From Streptomyces venezuelae ATCC 10712 (GTDB lineage Bacteria; Actinomycetota; Actinomycetes; Streptomycetales; Streptomycetaceae): DNA of 64,000 nucleotides. Every line of letters starts with the position of its first letter. The first letter of the stretch is position 1. Below are positions 21,681 to 30,653 of the stretch, one piece after another. The DNA is taken from assembly GCF_008639165.1 (NCBI RefSeq), contig NZ_CP029197.1, positions 1,922,001 to 1,986,000 of the forward strand, in the 5' to 3' direction. A program made the translations under genes and the position numbers. The notes beneath the pieces are model-generated. The model searched no databases. It worked only from the letters and a program-made list of their open reading frames with translations, and had not been told where the DNA came from.

Positions 21681-22496
21681 TCAACTCCCGGACGAGGCGG
21701 GCGCCGTGGGGGCACTTACATCGAAGTGCCCCGCTTTGGGAGTGGCCTTCAGGAGCGCGGTGAGGACACGGGCCTTGACCGCGCCGTGTTCGCCGCTGCC
21801 CCAGAAGACGGTGCGCCCCCTGGTCAGCTCCAGAGTGACGGAGTCGTACGAGGTGATGCGCACGACACGAGTGTCCCGGGCGATTTCCGCCGGGAGTTCA
21901 CCCCGGACGCCGACCGCCTCCTGGAGCAACCGGTCCGCGTCGAAGCGGCGCAGGCTCGGGGAGGAGGCACTGTCGAGGACGAGCCGGGGGACATTCCGGG
22001 GGGCGGTGTCGACGGTCGCGAACCGCATTCCGGTCGCGTCCACTTCGATGAACTTTCCGCCCTTTTCGATGAGAAGAACGGGCTTCCGTTCCGTCACTTT
22101 CAGCCCGATTCCGTGCGGCCAGGACCGGACGACGTCGACCGAGTCGACGCGCGGCAGTTCCTTCCGGATACGCGCCTCGATGGCGTCGGTGTCGACGGTG
22201 ACGAGCGGCGCCCCCAGGGGCACGGCGGCCGCCGCCTCGACCTCACGGGGGGTCAGGACCGAGGTTCCGGAAGTCTTCACACGTTCCACACGGAACCAGG
22301 TCGAGCCGTAGAGCGCCCAGAGGCCGCCGGCCACGAGCAGCAGCACGCCGAGGGTGATGAGGAGCGCCCGGGTGCCGGGCATCCGGAACTTTCGGTTCCG
22401 GGTGCCCGGCCGGGACGGACCGTCCGACGAGCCCTTCGACGACCTCTTCGCCCCGCTCGCGCCGCTCTTCTCGGCGGTCGTCGGTCCGGCTGCCAC
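21681..22496 (-). CDS. ftsQ: cell division protein FtsQ
   Basis: A 271-residue bitopic divisome protein. It has a basic cytoplasmic N-terminus (about 45 residues), one membrane segment (RALLITLGVLLLVAGGLWAL), then a POTRA domain beginning RVERVKTSGTSVLTPREVEA and a beta domain. The GTG at 22496 has AGGAGG about 7 nt upstream. It connects FtsL/FtsI activation with ring assembly. The gap to murG is 28 bp. Confidence 0.95.
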   Translation of the reverse strand: MAAGPTTAEKSGASGAKRSSKGSSDGPSRPGTRNRKFRMPGTRALLITLGVLLLVAGGLWALYGSTWFRVERVKTSGTSVLTPREVEAAAAVPLGAPLVTVDTDAIEARIRKELPRVDSVDVVRSWPHGIGLKVTERKPVLLIEKGGKFIEVDATGMRFATVDTAPRNVPRLVLDSASSPSLRRFDADRLLQEAVGVRGELPAEIARDTRVVRITSYDSVTLELTRGRTVFWGSGEHGAVKARVLTALLKATPKAGHFDVSAPTAPASSGS

Positions 22497-22524
22497 CTGG
22501 CGCCTCCTGCCCTCAGCCGCCGCG

Positions 22525-23619
22525 CTACGCCTGTCGGCGGGCGGCGATCGCCTCGTACACCATGCCGACGAGCAGATCGTCGGCGTCCCGGCGGCCGAAC
22601 TCGGCGGCGGCGCGGGACATCTCGTACAACCGGTGCGGATCGGCCAGTACGGGCAGGACGTTGCCCTGCACCCACTGCGGCGTCAGCTCCGCGTCGTCGA
22701 CGAGGAGTCCACCGCCGGCCTTGACCACCGGCTGGGCGTTGAGCCGCTGTTCGCCGTTGCCGATGGGCAGCGGGACGTACGCGGCGGGCAGCCCGACGGC
22801 GGAGAGCTCGGCGACGGTCATCGCGCCCGCGCGGCAGAGCATCATGTCGGCCGCGGCGTACGCGAGATCCATCCGGTCCACGTACGGTACCGGCACGTAG
22901 GGCGGCATACCGGGCATGTTGTCGACGCGCGGCATTTCGTTCTTCGGGCCCACCGCGTGCAGGATCTGGATCCCGGAGCGCTGGAGCACCGGGGCGATCT
23001 GCTGGATGACCTCGTTGAGCCGCCGGGCGCCCTGCGAGCCGCCGGAGACGAGGAGGGTCGGCAGGTTCGGGTCGAGCCCGAAGGCCGCGCGCGCCTCGGG
23101 GCGCACCCGCGCCCGGTCGAGGGTCGCGATGGTGTGCCGCAGCGGGATGCCGATGTAGCGGGCGTTGCGGAGCTTGCTGTCCGGGGTGGCGACGGCGACC
23201 CCGGCCGCGTACCGGGAACCGATCTTGTTGGCGAGACCGGGCCGGGCGTTGGCCTCGTGGACCACGATCGGCACCCCGAGACGCTTGGCGGCGAGGTAAC
23301 CCGGCAGCGCCACATAGCCGCCGAAGCCCACCACGCAGTCCGCCTTGGTGCGCTCCAGGATCTGCTCGGCGGCCTTGATGGTGCCGCGCAGCCGCCCGGG
23401 GACGGTGATCAGCTCGGGGGTGGGCTTGCGGGGCAGCGGTACGGCGGGGATGAGGGCCAGCTCGTAGCCCCGCTCGGGCACCAGCCGGGTCTCCAGACCC
23501 TTCTCCGTGCCGAGCGCCGTGATCCCCACGCTGGGGTCCTGCCTGCGCAGGGCGTCCGCGAGGGCCAGCGCGGGCTCGATGTGGCCGGCGGTCCCCCCGC
23601 CGGCGAGTACGACATGCAC
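22525..23619 (-). CDS. murG: UDP-GlcNAc--undecaprenyl-pyrophosphoryl-MurNAc-pentapeptide GlcNAc transferase
   Basis: A 364-residue GT-B glycosyltransferase that converts lipid I to lipid II at the inner face of the membrane. The N-terminal Gly-rich loop is VVLAGGGTAGHIEPALALAD, and the second is LVSGGSQGARRLNEV. The sugar-nucleotide site includes LCRAGAMTVAELSAVGLPA. It uses a GTG start at 23619, 6 bp after the ftsW stop. Confidence 0.97.
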   Translation of the reverse strand: MHVVLAGGGTAGHIEPALALADALRRQDPSVGITALGTEKGLETRLVPERGYELALIPAVPLPRKPTPELITVPGRLRGTIKAAEQILERTKADCVVGFGGYVALPGYLAAKRLGVPIVVHEANARPGLANKIGSRYAAGVAVATPDSKLRNARYIGIPLRHTIATLDRARVRPEARAAFGLDPNLPTLLVSGGSQGARRLNEVIQQIAPVLQRSGIQILHAVGPKNEMPRVDNMPGMPPYVPVPYVDRMDLAYAAADMMLCRAGAMTVAELSAVGLPAAYVPLPIGNGEQRLNAQPVVKAGGGLLVDDAELTPQWVQGNVLPVLADPHRLYEMSRAAAEFGRRDADDLLVGMVYEAIAARRQA

Positions 23620-23625
23620 CGAAAT

Positions 23626-24966
23626 TCACCGCTCTCCGGACGGGCGCTTCTTGACGCGCCGTCGCATCGACTTCCATCTCACCCCGGCCCGCTTGCCCCA
23701 GCCGGGGCGGCGCAGGGCCAGGGCCGCTTTCGCGGCGGGTTCCTGTCGCGCGAAGGCGATGAGGAGCCCGACGGCGAACATGGTCGGCAGCAGGGCCGAC
23801 CCACCGTAGGAGAACAACGGGAGCGGGACCCCGGCGATCGGCAGCAGACCGAGCACCGCACCGATGTTGATCACGGCCTGAGCCGTGATCCAGGTGGTCA
23901 CACCTCCCGCGGCGAACCTCACGAAGGGGTCCTCCGTGCCTCCGGCCACGCGGATACCCGCATAGCCTAGAGCCGCGAACAGGGCGAGTACCGACAGCGT
24001 CCCCGCGAGACCCAGTTCCTCACCGGTGACCGCGAAGATGAAGTCGGTGTGCGCCTCGGGCAGTTGGCCCCATTTCTCGACGCTCGCACCGAGTCCGGAA
24101 CCGAACCATCCGCCCGAGGCCAGAGCATAGATTCCGTGCGCGGCCTGCAGACAGGGGGCTCCCTCCCCGCCGGGGTCGGTCGCGCCGATGCAGTCGAAGC
24201 GCTTCATCCGGTTGGCGCTCGTCTTGATCAGCAGGACGCCGATGGCACCGGCCACCGTGAGCACCCCGACGAAGAGCCGGGTGGGCGCTCCGGCGGTCCA
24301 CAGCAGGCCGAAGAGGATCGCGGCGAGGATGATCGAGGTGCCCATGTCGCCGCCGAGCATGATGAGCCCGAGCAGCATGAAGGCGCCGGGTACCAGCGGC
24401 ACCAGCATGTGCTTCCACTGCGTCAGCAGCCGCATGTCGTGCTTGCGGGCCAGCAGGTCGGCCCCCCACAGGATCAGCGCCAGTTTGCCGAACTCGCTGG
24501 GCTGGAGCTGGAAGGGGCCGCCGAGGGAGATCCAGTTCTGGTTGCCGTTGACCGCGTGCCCTATCCCGGGGATCTGCACGAGCACCATCAGGAAGACCGC
24601 GCCGACCAGGATCGGGTAGGCGAGGGCCCGGTGCAGTTTCACCGGCATCCGGGAGGCGACCAGGAGCAGTCCGGTGCCGAGCAGGGCGGCGAAGAACTGC
24701 TTCCGGAAGAAGTAGGAGGGCACCAGGTCGTAGCGGAGTGCCGTGATCATCGACGCGGAGTAGACCATCACGAGGCCGAGGGCGGTGATGAGCATGCCCG
24801 CGCCGATGATCACGTAATACGCCGTGAGCGGCCGGTCCCAGGCCTTCCGCGCCCGCTCGTGGAGCCGTCGTACGCCTCCGCCGCGCGTCCGCCGCGGGGT
24901 CGCGGGGGTCCGCCCTCCGCCGCGTACGGCGGAGGGCCCGCGTGTCCCTGCGATCTTGCTCGGCAT
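23626..24966 (-). CDS. ftsW: FtsW, SEDS-family peptidoglycan glycosyltransferase
   Basis: A 446-residue membrane protein with about ten segments that polymerises lipid II at the septum together with FtsI. The ATG at 24966 is preferred because AGGAGG lies 11 nt upstream; an in-frame codon 16 triplets earlier lacks a site. SEDS blocks are GHAVNGNQNWISLGGPFQLQ, then PSEFGKLALILW, and SFGGSALL-type FSYGGSALLPTM near the end. The catalytic Asp is probably in the extracellular loop after GGDMGTS. The N-terminal about 45 residues are basic and Pro/Arg-rich. Confidence 0.96.
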   Translation of the reverse strand: MPSKIAGTRGPSAVRGGGRTPATPRRTRGGGVRRLHERARKAWDRPLTAYYVIIGAGMLITALGLVMVYSASMITALRYDLVPSYFFRKQFFAALLGTGLLLVASRMPVKLHRALAYPILVGAVFLMVLVQIPGIGHAVNGNQNWISLGGPFQLQPSEFGKLALILWGADLLARKHDMRLLTQWKHMLVPLVPGAFMLLGLIMLGGDMGTSIILAAILFGLLWTAGAPTRLFVGVLTVAGAIGVLLIKTSANRMKRFDCIGATDPGGEGAPCLQAAHGIYALASGGWFGSGLGASVEKWGQLPEAHTDFIFAVTGEELGLAGTLSVLALFAALGYAGIRVAGGTEDPFVRFAAGGVTTWITAQAVINIGAVLGLLPIAGVPLPLFSYGGSALLPTMFAVGLLIAFARQEPAAKAALALRRPGWGKRAGVRWKSMRRRVKKRPSGER

Positions 24967-25022
24967 GGTCGCTGCCCCCTCCTGGTCGTGCCCGGTCCGG
25001 CCGGACCCTCCCACTGGTCGGG

Positions 25023-26462
25023 TCAGGCGTCCCCGGTGGCGGCGAGGGCGCGGACCGCGTCCGCGAAGGCCTCGCCCCGCTTGTTGTAGTTGGTGAACAT
25101 GTCCATCGAGGCGCAGGCCGGGGCCAGCAGGACCGTGTCCCCCGCCCGGGCGAGCCGGGCCGCCTCGCGGACCGCCTCGGACATCGCCCCAGTGTCGGTC
25201 CGGTCGAGGTCCACCACCGGTACCTCCGGGGCGTGTCGCGCCAGGGCTTCGCGGATCAGGGCGCGGTCGGCACCGATCAGGACGGCCCCGCGCAAGCGCT
25301 TCGCCGACTTCTCCACCAGTTCGTCGAAGGTCGCGCCCTTGGCGAGTCCGCCGGCGATCCAGACGATCGGGTCGTAGGCCGCCAACGAGGCTTCCGCGGC
25401 GTGGGTGTTGGTGGCCTTGGAGTCGTCGACGTACGTGACTCCCTGGACCTCCTCGACCAGTTCGATGCGGTGGGGGTCGGGCCGGAAGGCCTTGAGTCCG
25501 TCCCGTACGGCCTTCGCCTCGACGCCGAAGGCGCGCGCGAGGGCGGCGGCGGCGAGGGCGTTGGCGATGTTGTGCGGGGCCGGGGGCTGGACGTCGGAGA
25601 CCTCGGCGAGCTCCTGCGCGCTCTTCTGCCGGTCGGGCACGAAGGCCCGGTCGACGAGGAGGTCCTCGACGACACCGAGTTCGGACGGGCCGGGGGTGCC
25701 GAGGGTGAAGCCGATGGCACGGCAGCCCTCCTCGACGTCGGCCTCACGGACCAGGTCCTCGGTGACCTTGTCGGCCACGTTGTAGACGCAGGCGACCTGG
25801 TTGCCCTGGTAGATCCGGCCCTTGTCGGCGGCGTACGCCTCCATGGAGCCGTGCCAGTCGAGGTGGTCGGGCGCCAGGTTGAGCACGGCGGCCGAGTGGA
25901 CGCGGACGGACGGCGCCCAGTGCAGCTGGTAGCTGGAGAGTTCGACGGCCAGCACGTCGTACGTCTCCTCGCCGAGGACGGCGTCGAGGAGCGAGACGCC
26001 GATGTTCCCGACGGCGGCGGTCCGCAGGCCGGCCGCCTCCAGGATCGAGGCGAGCATCCGTACGGTGGTGGTCTTGCCGTTGGTGCCGGTGACCGCGAGC
26101 CAAGGGGCGGCGTCGGGGCCCCTGAGCCGCCAGGCGAGTTCGACGTCGCCCCAGATCTCCACGCCCGCCTCGGCGGCGGCCGTGAAGAGCGGCTTGTCCG
26201 GCCGCCAGCCGGGGGTGGTGACGATCAGCTCGGTGCCGGCCGGCAGGGTCGCCCCGTCGCCGAGGCGGACGGTGATGCCCTCCGCCTCCAGTTCGGCCGC
26301 CTGGGCCCGGGAGCGCTCGTCGTCGCCGTCGTTGACGACGGTCACGAGGGCGCCCAGGCCGTGCAGGACGCGGGCGGCCGGGATGCCGGACACCCCGAGC
26401 CCCGCGACGGTGACCCTCTTGCCGTTCCAGTCGAGCTGTTCTGTCACTTCTCCGATGCCCAT
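25023..26462 (-). CDS. murD: UDP-MurNAc-L-alanine--D-glutamate ligase
   Basis: A 479-residue Mur ligase adding D-Glu to UDP-MurNAc-Ala. The ATP loop is LAVTGTNGKTTTVRML, followed by NIGVSLLDAV and DHLDWHGSMEAYAADKGRIY. VTYVDDSKATNTHA and VWIAGGLAKG lie in the C-terminal domain. The start is uncertain. ATG at 26462 overlaps mraY by 19 bp, while GTG at 26447 would make the 4-bp GTGA overlap seen elsewhere in the cluster but leaves the GGAG only 2 nt away. Confidence 0.95.
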   Translation of the reverse strand: MGIGEVTEQLDWNGKRVTVAGLGVSGIPAARVLHGLGALVTVVNDGDDERSRAQAAELEAEGITVRLGDGATLPAGTELIVTTPGWRPDKPLFTAAAEAGVEIWGDVELAWRLRGPDAAPWLAVTGTNGKTTTVRMLASILEAAGLRTAAVGNIGVSLLDAVLGEETYDVLAVELSSYQLHWAPSVRVHSAAVLNLAPDHLDWHGSMEAYAADKGRIYQGNQVACVYNVADKVTEDLVREADVEEGCRAIGFTLGTPGPSELGVVEDLLVDRAFVPDRQKSAQELAEVSDVQPPAPHNIANALAAAALARAFGVEAKAVRDGLKAFRPDPHRIELVEEVQGVTYVDDSKATNTHAAEASLAAYDPIVWIAGGLAKGATFDELVEKSAKRLRGAVLIGADRALIREALARHAPEVPVVDLDRTDTGAMSEAVREAARLARAGDTVLLAPACASMDMFTNYNKRGEAFADAVRALAATGDA

Positions 26463-27514
26463 CCCGCGTAGAAGAGGCCCAGGCCCACGATCACGCACAT
26501 GCCCTGGATGATCCAGAACCGGACGACGACCAGGACCTCCGACCACCCCTTGAGTTCGAAGTGGTGCTGGAGCGGTGCCATCCGGAAGACGCGCTTGCCG
26601 GTCATCTTGAACGAGCCGACCTGGATGACCACGGACATCGTGATCAGCACGAACAGGCCGCCGAGCAGGGCCAGCAGCAGCTCCGTACGGGAGCAGATGG
26701 CGAGACCGGCGAGGGCGCCGCCGAGGGCGAGCGAGCCGGTGTCACCCATGAAGATCTTGGCGGGTGAGGTGTTCCACCACAGGAAGCCGAAGCAGGAGCC
26801 CATCAGCGCGGAGGCGACGACGGCGAGGTCGAGCGGGTCGCGCACCTCGAAGCAGGCGTTGGGGTTGGTCAGGGTCATGGCGTTCGCACAGGACTCCTGG
26901 AACTGCCAGAGCCCGATGAAGGTGTACGCGCCGAAGACCATCACCGAGGCGCCGGTGGCGAGGCCGTCCAGACCGTCCGTCAGGTTCACGCCGTTGGACA
27001 TGGCCAGGATCATGAAGAGCGCCCAGACCACGAAGAGCACCGGGCCGATGGCCCAGCCGAAGTCCGTGATGAACGAGAGCTTCTCGGACGCCGGGGTGAG
27101 ACCGCGCGCGTCGGAGAACTGGAGCGCGAGCACCGCGAACGCGATGCCGACGATCAGCTGGCCGGCCATCTTCGCCTTGGCCCGCAGACCGAGCGAACGC
27201 TGCTTGACGATCTTGATGTAGTCGTCGAGGAAGCCGACGAGGCCCATGCCGGCCATCAGGAACAGCACCAGGACGCCCGAGTACGTCGGGTCCTCACCGG
27301 TGATGACCTTCGCCAGGGCGTACGCGATGAGCGTGGCCAGGATGAAGGAGATGCCGCCCATGGTGGGCGTGCCCTTCTTCCCCGCGTGGCCGCGCGGGCC
27401 GTCGTCGCGGATGAACTGCCCGTAGCCCTTGCGGGCGAGGAGCTTGATCAGCAGCGGCGTGCCGATCAGGGTCAGGAAGAGCCCGATGGCCCCGGCGAAG
27501 AGGATCTGCCTCAT
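26444..27514 (-). CDS. mraY: phospho-MurNAc-pentapeptide transferase
   Basis: A 356-residue ten-helix membrane enzyme that makes lipid I. Conserved blocks are GTPTMGGISFI (near 49), FLDDYIKI with the Asp pair (about 94-101), NLTDGLDGLATG, and GDTGSLALGG. H324-H type residues appear in MAPLQHHFELKGWSE. The ATG start overlaps the murF stop by 4 bp (ATGA), so translation is coupled. Confidence 0.98.
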   Translation of the reverse strand: MRQILFAGAIGLFLTLIGTPLLIKLLARKGYGQFIRDDGPRGHAGKKGTPTMGGISFILATLIAYALAKVITGEDPTYSGVLVLFLMAGMGLVGFLDDYIKIVKQRSLGLRAKAKMAGQLIVGIAFAVLALQFSDARGLTPASEKLSFITDFGWAIGPVLFVVWALFMILAMSNGVNLTDGLDGLATGASVMVFGAYTFIGLWQFQESCANAMTLTNPNACFEVRDPLDLAVVASALMGSCFGFLWWNTSPAKIFMGDTGSLALGGALAGLAICSRTELLLALLGGLFVLITMSVVIQVGSFKMTGKRVFRMAPLQHHFELKGWSEVLVVVRFWIIQGMCVIVGLGLFYAGWASEK

Positions 27515-28935
27515 CGGACGGTGACCTCGCCCTCGGTGTCGAGGAGGGCCAGGGCGACCTGTTCGAGACCGACCGACCTGGAAGCCTTCACAAGGACGAC
27601 GTCCCCCGGGCGCAGCTCACTGCGCAACAGGTCGACAGCCGCCTGCGCGTCGGACACGTGCACCGACTCCTCACCCCACGAACCCTCGTTATATGCGCCC
27701 AGTTGCAGCCAGGACGCTTCCCTGTCCCCGACCGCGACGAGCTTGCTGACGTTGAGCCGGACGGCGAGCCGTCCGACCGCGTCGTGCTCGACGAGCGATG
27801 CGTCACCGAGCTCGGCCATCTTGCCGAGCACCGCCCACGTACGAGCCCCTCGGGCCTGTGCGGCCCTGCCCATGGCCGCGAGCGCGCGCAGGGCGGCTCG
27901 CATGGACTCGGGGTTCGCGTTGTAGGCGTCGTTGACGATCGTCACGCCGTCCGGACGCTCGGTGACCTCCATGCGCCAGCGCGACAGGGTGCCCGCTTCG
28001 GAGAGCGCGGTGGCGATCTCTTCGACGGGCATGCCCAGCTCGTGCGCGACGGCGGCCGCTGCGAGCGCGTTCGACACGTGGTGCTCACCGTACAGGCGCA
28101 AGGTCACGTCGCTGCACCCGGTGGGTGTGTGAAGCCTGAAAGAAGGCTGTCCGTTCTCTGTGAGGCGGACGTTCTCGGCCCGTACGGCCGCTTCGTCCGC
28201 TTCGCCGAAGAGGGTCACGCGGGCCTTGGTGCGGCTCGCCATCGCGCGGACGAGCGGGTCGTCGGCGTTGAGGACGGCGACGCCGCCGTCCTCGGCCGCC
28301 GGCAGCGCCTCGACGAGCTCGCCCTTGGCCTCGGCGATCTGCTCCCGGCCGCCGAACTCGCCGATGTGGGCGGTGCCCACGTTCAGGACGAGGCCGATCC
28401 GGGGCGGGGTGAGGCCGGTGAGGTAACGGATGTGCCCGATGCCGCGGGCGCCCATCTCCAGGACCAGGTGCCGGGTCTCGTCGCTCGCGCGGAGCGCCGT
28501 GAGCGGCAGGCCGATCTCGTTGTTGAGCGAGCCGGGCGTCCACACGGTGGGCGCGTGCCGGTCGAGGACCTGGGCGATCAGGTCCTTGGTGGAGGTCTTA
28601 CCGGCCGAGCCGGTGAGGGCGACGACATCGGTGCCGAGCCGTTCGACGACGGCTCGGGCGAGGGCCCCGAGCGCCGTCTGGACGTCGTCGACGACGAGCG
28701 CGGGGACGCCGACCGGGCGGGCGGCGAGCACGGCCACCGCACCGGCGGCGACGGCGCGTTCCGCGTAGTCGTGGCCGTCGACGTGCTCACCGGCGAAGGC
28801 CGCGAAGAGGCTGCCGGCCCGCACTTCGCGGGAGTCGATGACGACGGGGCCGGTGATCCGGGCGGCCGGATCCGGTATGTCGTGCGCCTGCCCGCCGACG
28901 ATTTCGGCGATCTCGGCGAGGGAGAGGGCGATCAC
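27511..28935 (-). CDS. murF: UDP-MurNAc-tripeptide--D-Ala-D-Ala ligase
   Basis: A 474-residue Mur ligase adding D-Ala-D-Ala. The P-loop is ALTGSAGKTSTKDLI (near 107-121), with NNEIGLPLTAL, LEMGARGIGHI and NDAYNANPESMRAAL as MurF-specific blocks. GTG start at 28935, only 4 bp after the murE stop. Confidence 0.97.
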   Translation of the reverse strand: MIALSLAEIAEIVGGQAHDIPDPAARITGPVVIDSREVRAGSLFAAFAGEHVDGHDYAERAVAAGAVAVLAARPVGVPALVVDDVQTALGALARAVVERLGTDVVALTGSAGKTSTKDLIAQVLDRHAPTVWTPGSLNNEIGLPLTALRASDETRHLVLEMGARGIGHIRYLTGLTPPRIGLVLNVGTAHIGEFGGREQIAEAKGELVEALPAAEDGGVAVLNADDPLVRAMASRTKARVTLFGEADEAAVRAENVRLTENGQPSFRLHTPTGCSDVTLRLYGEHHVSNALAAAAVAHELGMPVEEIATALSEAGTLSRWRMEVTERPDGVTIVNDAYNANPESMRAALRALAAMGRAAQARGARTWAVLGKMAELGDASLVEHDAVGRLAVRLNVSKLVAVGDREASWLQLGAYNEGSWGEESVHVSDAQAAVDLLRSELRPGDVVLVKASRSVGLEQVALALLDTEGEVTVR

Positions 28936-28939
28936 TGCT

Positions 28940-30637
28940 TCATCCCTGACTGTTCTGGGGGCTGTCGGTTCCGCTCGGCGCGGAGGCCTGGGTGGGCGAG
29001 CGGTCGGCGATGGCCTCGCGCAGGACCTGGCGGTCGTCGAAGGGGCGTACCACTCCGGCGATCTCCTGGCCCTGTTCGTGGCCCTTGCCCGCGACCAGGA
29101 CGGTGTCTCCCGGCCGGGCGCGGGCCACGGCCGCGGCGATCGCCGCGGCCCGGTCGGCGAGCACGAGCACCTCGCCGCGTTCCTCCGCGGGCACCTCCGC
29201 GGCGCCCGCGAGCATGGCGGTGAGGATCGTGAGCGGGTCCTCGGAGCGGGGGTTGTCTGAGGTCAGGACGGCGGTGTCGGCGAGCCGGGCGGCGGCGGCG
29301 CCCATCGGGCCGCGCTTGGTGGTGTCCCGGTCGCCGCCGCAGCCGATGACCACGTGCAGCCGGCCCTCGGTGACCTCGCGCAGGGAGCGCAGGACCGATT
29401 CGACGGCGTCCGTCTTGTGCGCGTAGTCGACGACGGCGAGGTACGGCTGGCCCGCCTCGACGCGCTCCAGGCGGCCCGGTACGCCGGGGACGGCGGCGAC
29501 GCCCTCGGCGGCGGCCTTCGGGTCGAGGCCCGCGGCGGCGAGGGTGGCGATGGCGGCGAGGGTGTTGGCGACGTTGAACGGGCCGGGCAGCGGGGCGGTG
29601 GCGGAGATCCGCTCGCCTCCGGGGCCGACGGCGGTGAACGTCGAGTCGTGGGAGCCGAGGACGAGGTCCTCGGCGCGCCAGTCGGCGTCGGCGCGGCCCT
29701 CGGCGGAGAAGGTGAGGACCGGGACGGTCGCCTCCCCGACGAGCCTGCGGCCGTACGCGTCGTCGAGGTTGACCACGCCCAGGCGGCTGCGCTCGGGCGT
29801 GAAGAGCCCGGCCTTGGCCTGGAAGTAGTCCTCCATGTCGGAGTGGAACTCCATGTGCTCCGGGCTGAGGTTGTTGAAGACGGCGACGTCGAAGACGCAG
29901 CCGTCGACCCGGCCGAGCACGAGGGCGTGGCTGGAGACCTCCATGGCGACGGCGTCGACGCCCCGCTCGCGCATGACGGCGAAGAGCGCCTGGAGGTCGG
30001 TGGCCTCGGGGGTGGTCCGCTCGGACTTGATGCGTTCGTCGCCGATCCGCATCTCGACGGTGCCGACCAGGCCGGTGTGGTGTCCGGTGCCGCGCAGTCC
30101 GCCTTCGACGAGGTAGGCGGTGGTGGTCTTGCCGGAGGTGCCGGTGATGCCGATCTGGAGGAGGTCGGCGCCGGGCCGCCCGTAGATCTCGGCGGCGAGT
30201 TCGCCCATCCGGCCGCGCGGGTTCTCGACGACCAGGACGGGCAGGCCGGTGGCGGCGGCGCGCTCGGCGCCCGTCGGGTCGGTGAGGATCGCGGCGGCGC
30301 CGAGTCCGGCGGCCTGGGCGACGAAGTCGGCGCCGTGTGCGCGGGCGCCGGGCAGGGCCGCGTACACGTCGCCGGGGCGCACGGCCCGGGAGTCGTGGGT
30401 GATGCCCGAGATCTCGGTGGGCCGCGGGGCGTCGGGGACGTCGACCCCCAGCTGCGCGGCCAGGTCGCCCAGGGGTGTCGGGCGGGCCTGCTCCGGGCGG
30501 GGCGGGGCGGTTCGGTACTGATCAGCGTGTGGCACGGCGGTGAGCGTACCGGGCGCACCCTGTGGGGGGCCAAAAGAGCCGGGGGCCTCGCCGGAGTTCG
30601 ATTTCCGGTTCCCGGAATGGGGGGTGATCGTTGTCAC
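28940..30637 (-). CDS. murE: UDP-MurNAc-dipeptide--diaminopimelate ligase
   Basis: A 565-residue Mur ligase that adds diaminopimelate. The P-loop ends at K170 (GITGTSGKTTTA). TSDNPRSEDP contains DNPR, the motif that selects diaminopimelate rather than lysine, consistent with the LL-DAP wall of Streptomyces. The first about 50 residues are a Pro-rich extension. The GTG at 30637 is supported by GGGAG 6 nt upstream; a GTG 36 codons later would remove the extension and is the main alternative. Confidence 0.96.
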   Translation of the reverse strand: MTTITPHSGNRKSNSGEAPGSFGPPQGAPGTLTAVPHADQYRTAPPRPEQARPTPLGDLAAQLGVDVPDAPRPTEISGITHDSRAVRPGDVYAALPGARAHGADFVAQAAGLGAAAILTDPTGAERAAATGLPVLVVENPRGRMGELAAEIYGRPGADLLQIGITGTSGKTTTAYLVEGGLRGTGHHTGLVGTVEMRIGDERIKSERTTPEATDLQALFAVMRERGVDAVAMEVSSHALVLGRVDGCVFDVAVFNNLSPEHMEFHSDMEDYFQAKAGLFTPERSRLGVVNLDDAYGRRLVGEATVPVLTFSAEGRADADWRAEDLVLGSHDSTFTAVGPGGERISATAPLPGPFNVANTLAAIATLAAAGLDPKAAAEGVAAVPGVPGRLERVEAGQPYLAVVDYAHKTDAVESVLRSLREVTEGRLHVVIGCGGDRDTTKRGPMGAAAARLADTAVLTSDNPRSEDPLTILTAMLAGAAEVPAEERGEVLVLADRAAAIAAAVARARPGDTVLVAGKGHEQGQEIAGVVRPFDDRQVLREAIADRSPTQASAPSGTDSPQNSQG

Positions 30638-30653
30638 TGGTGCTCCCGGAGAG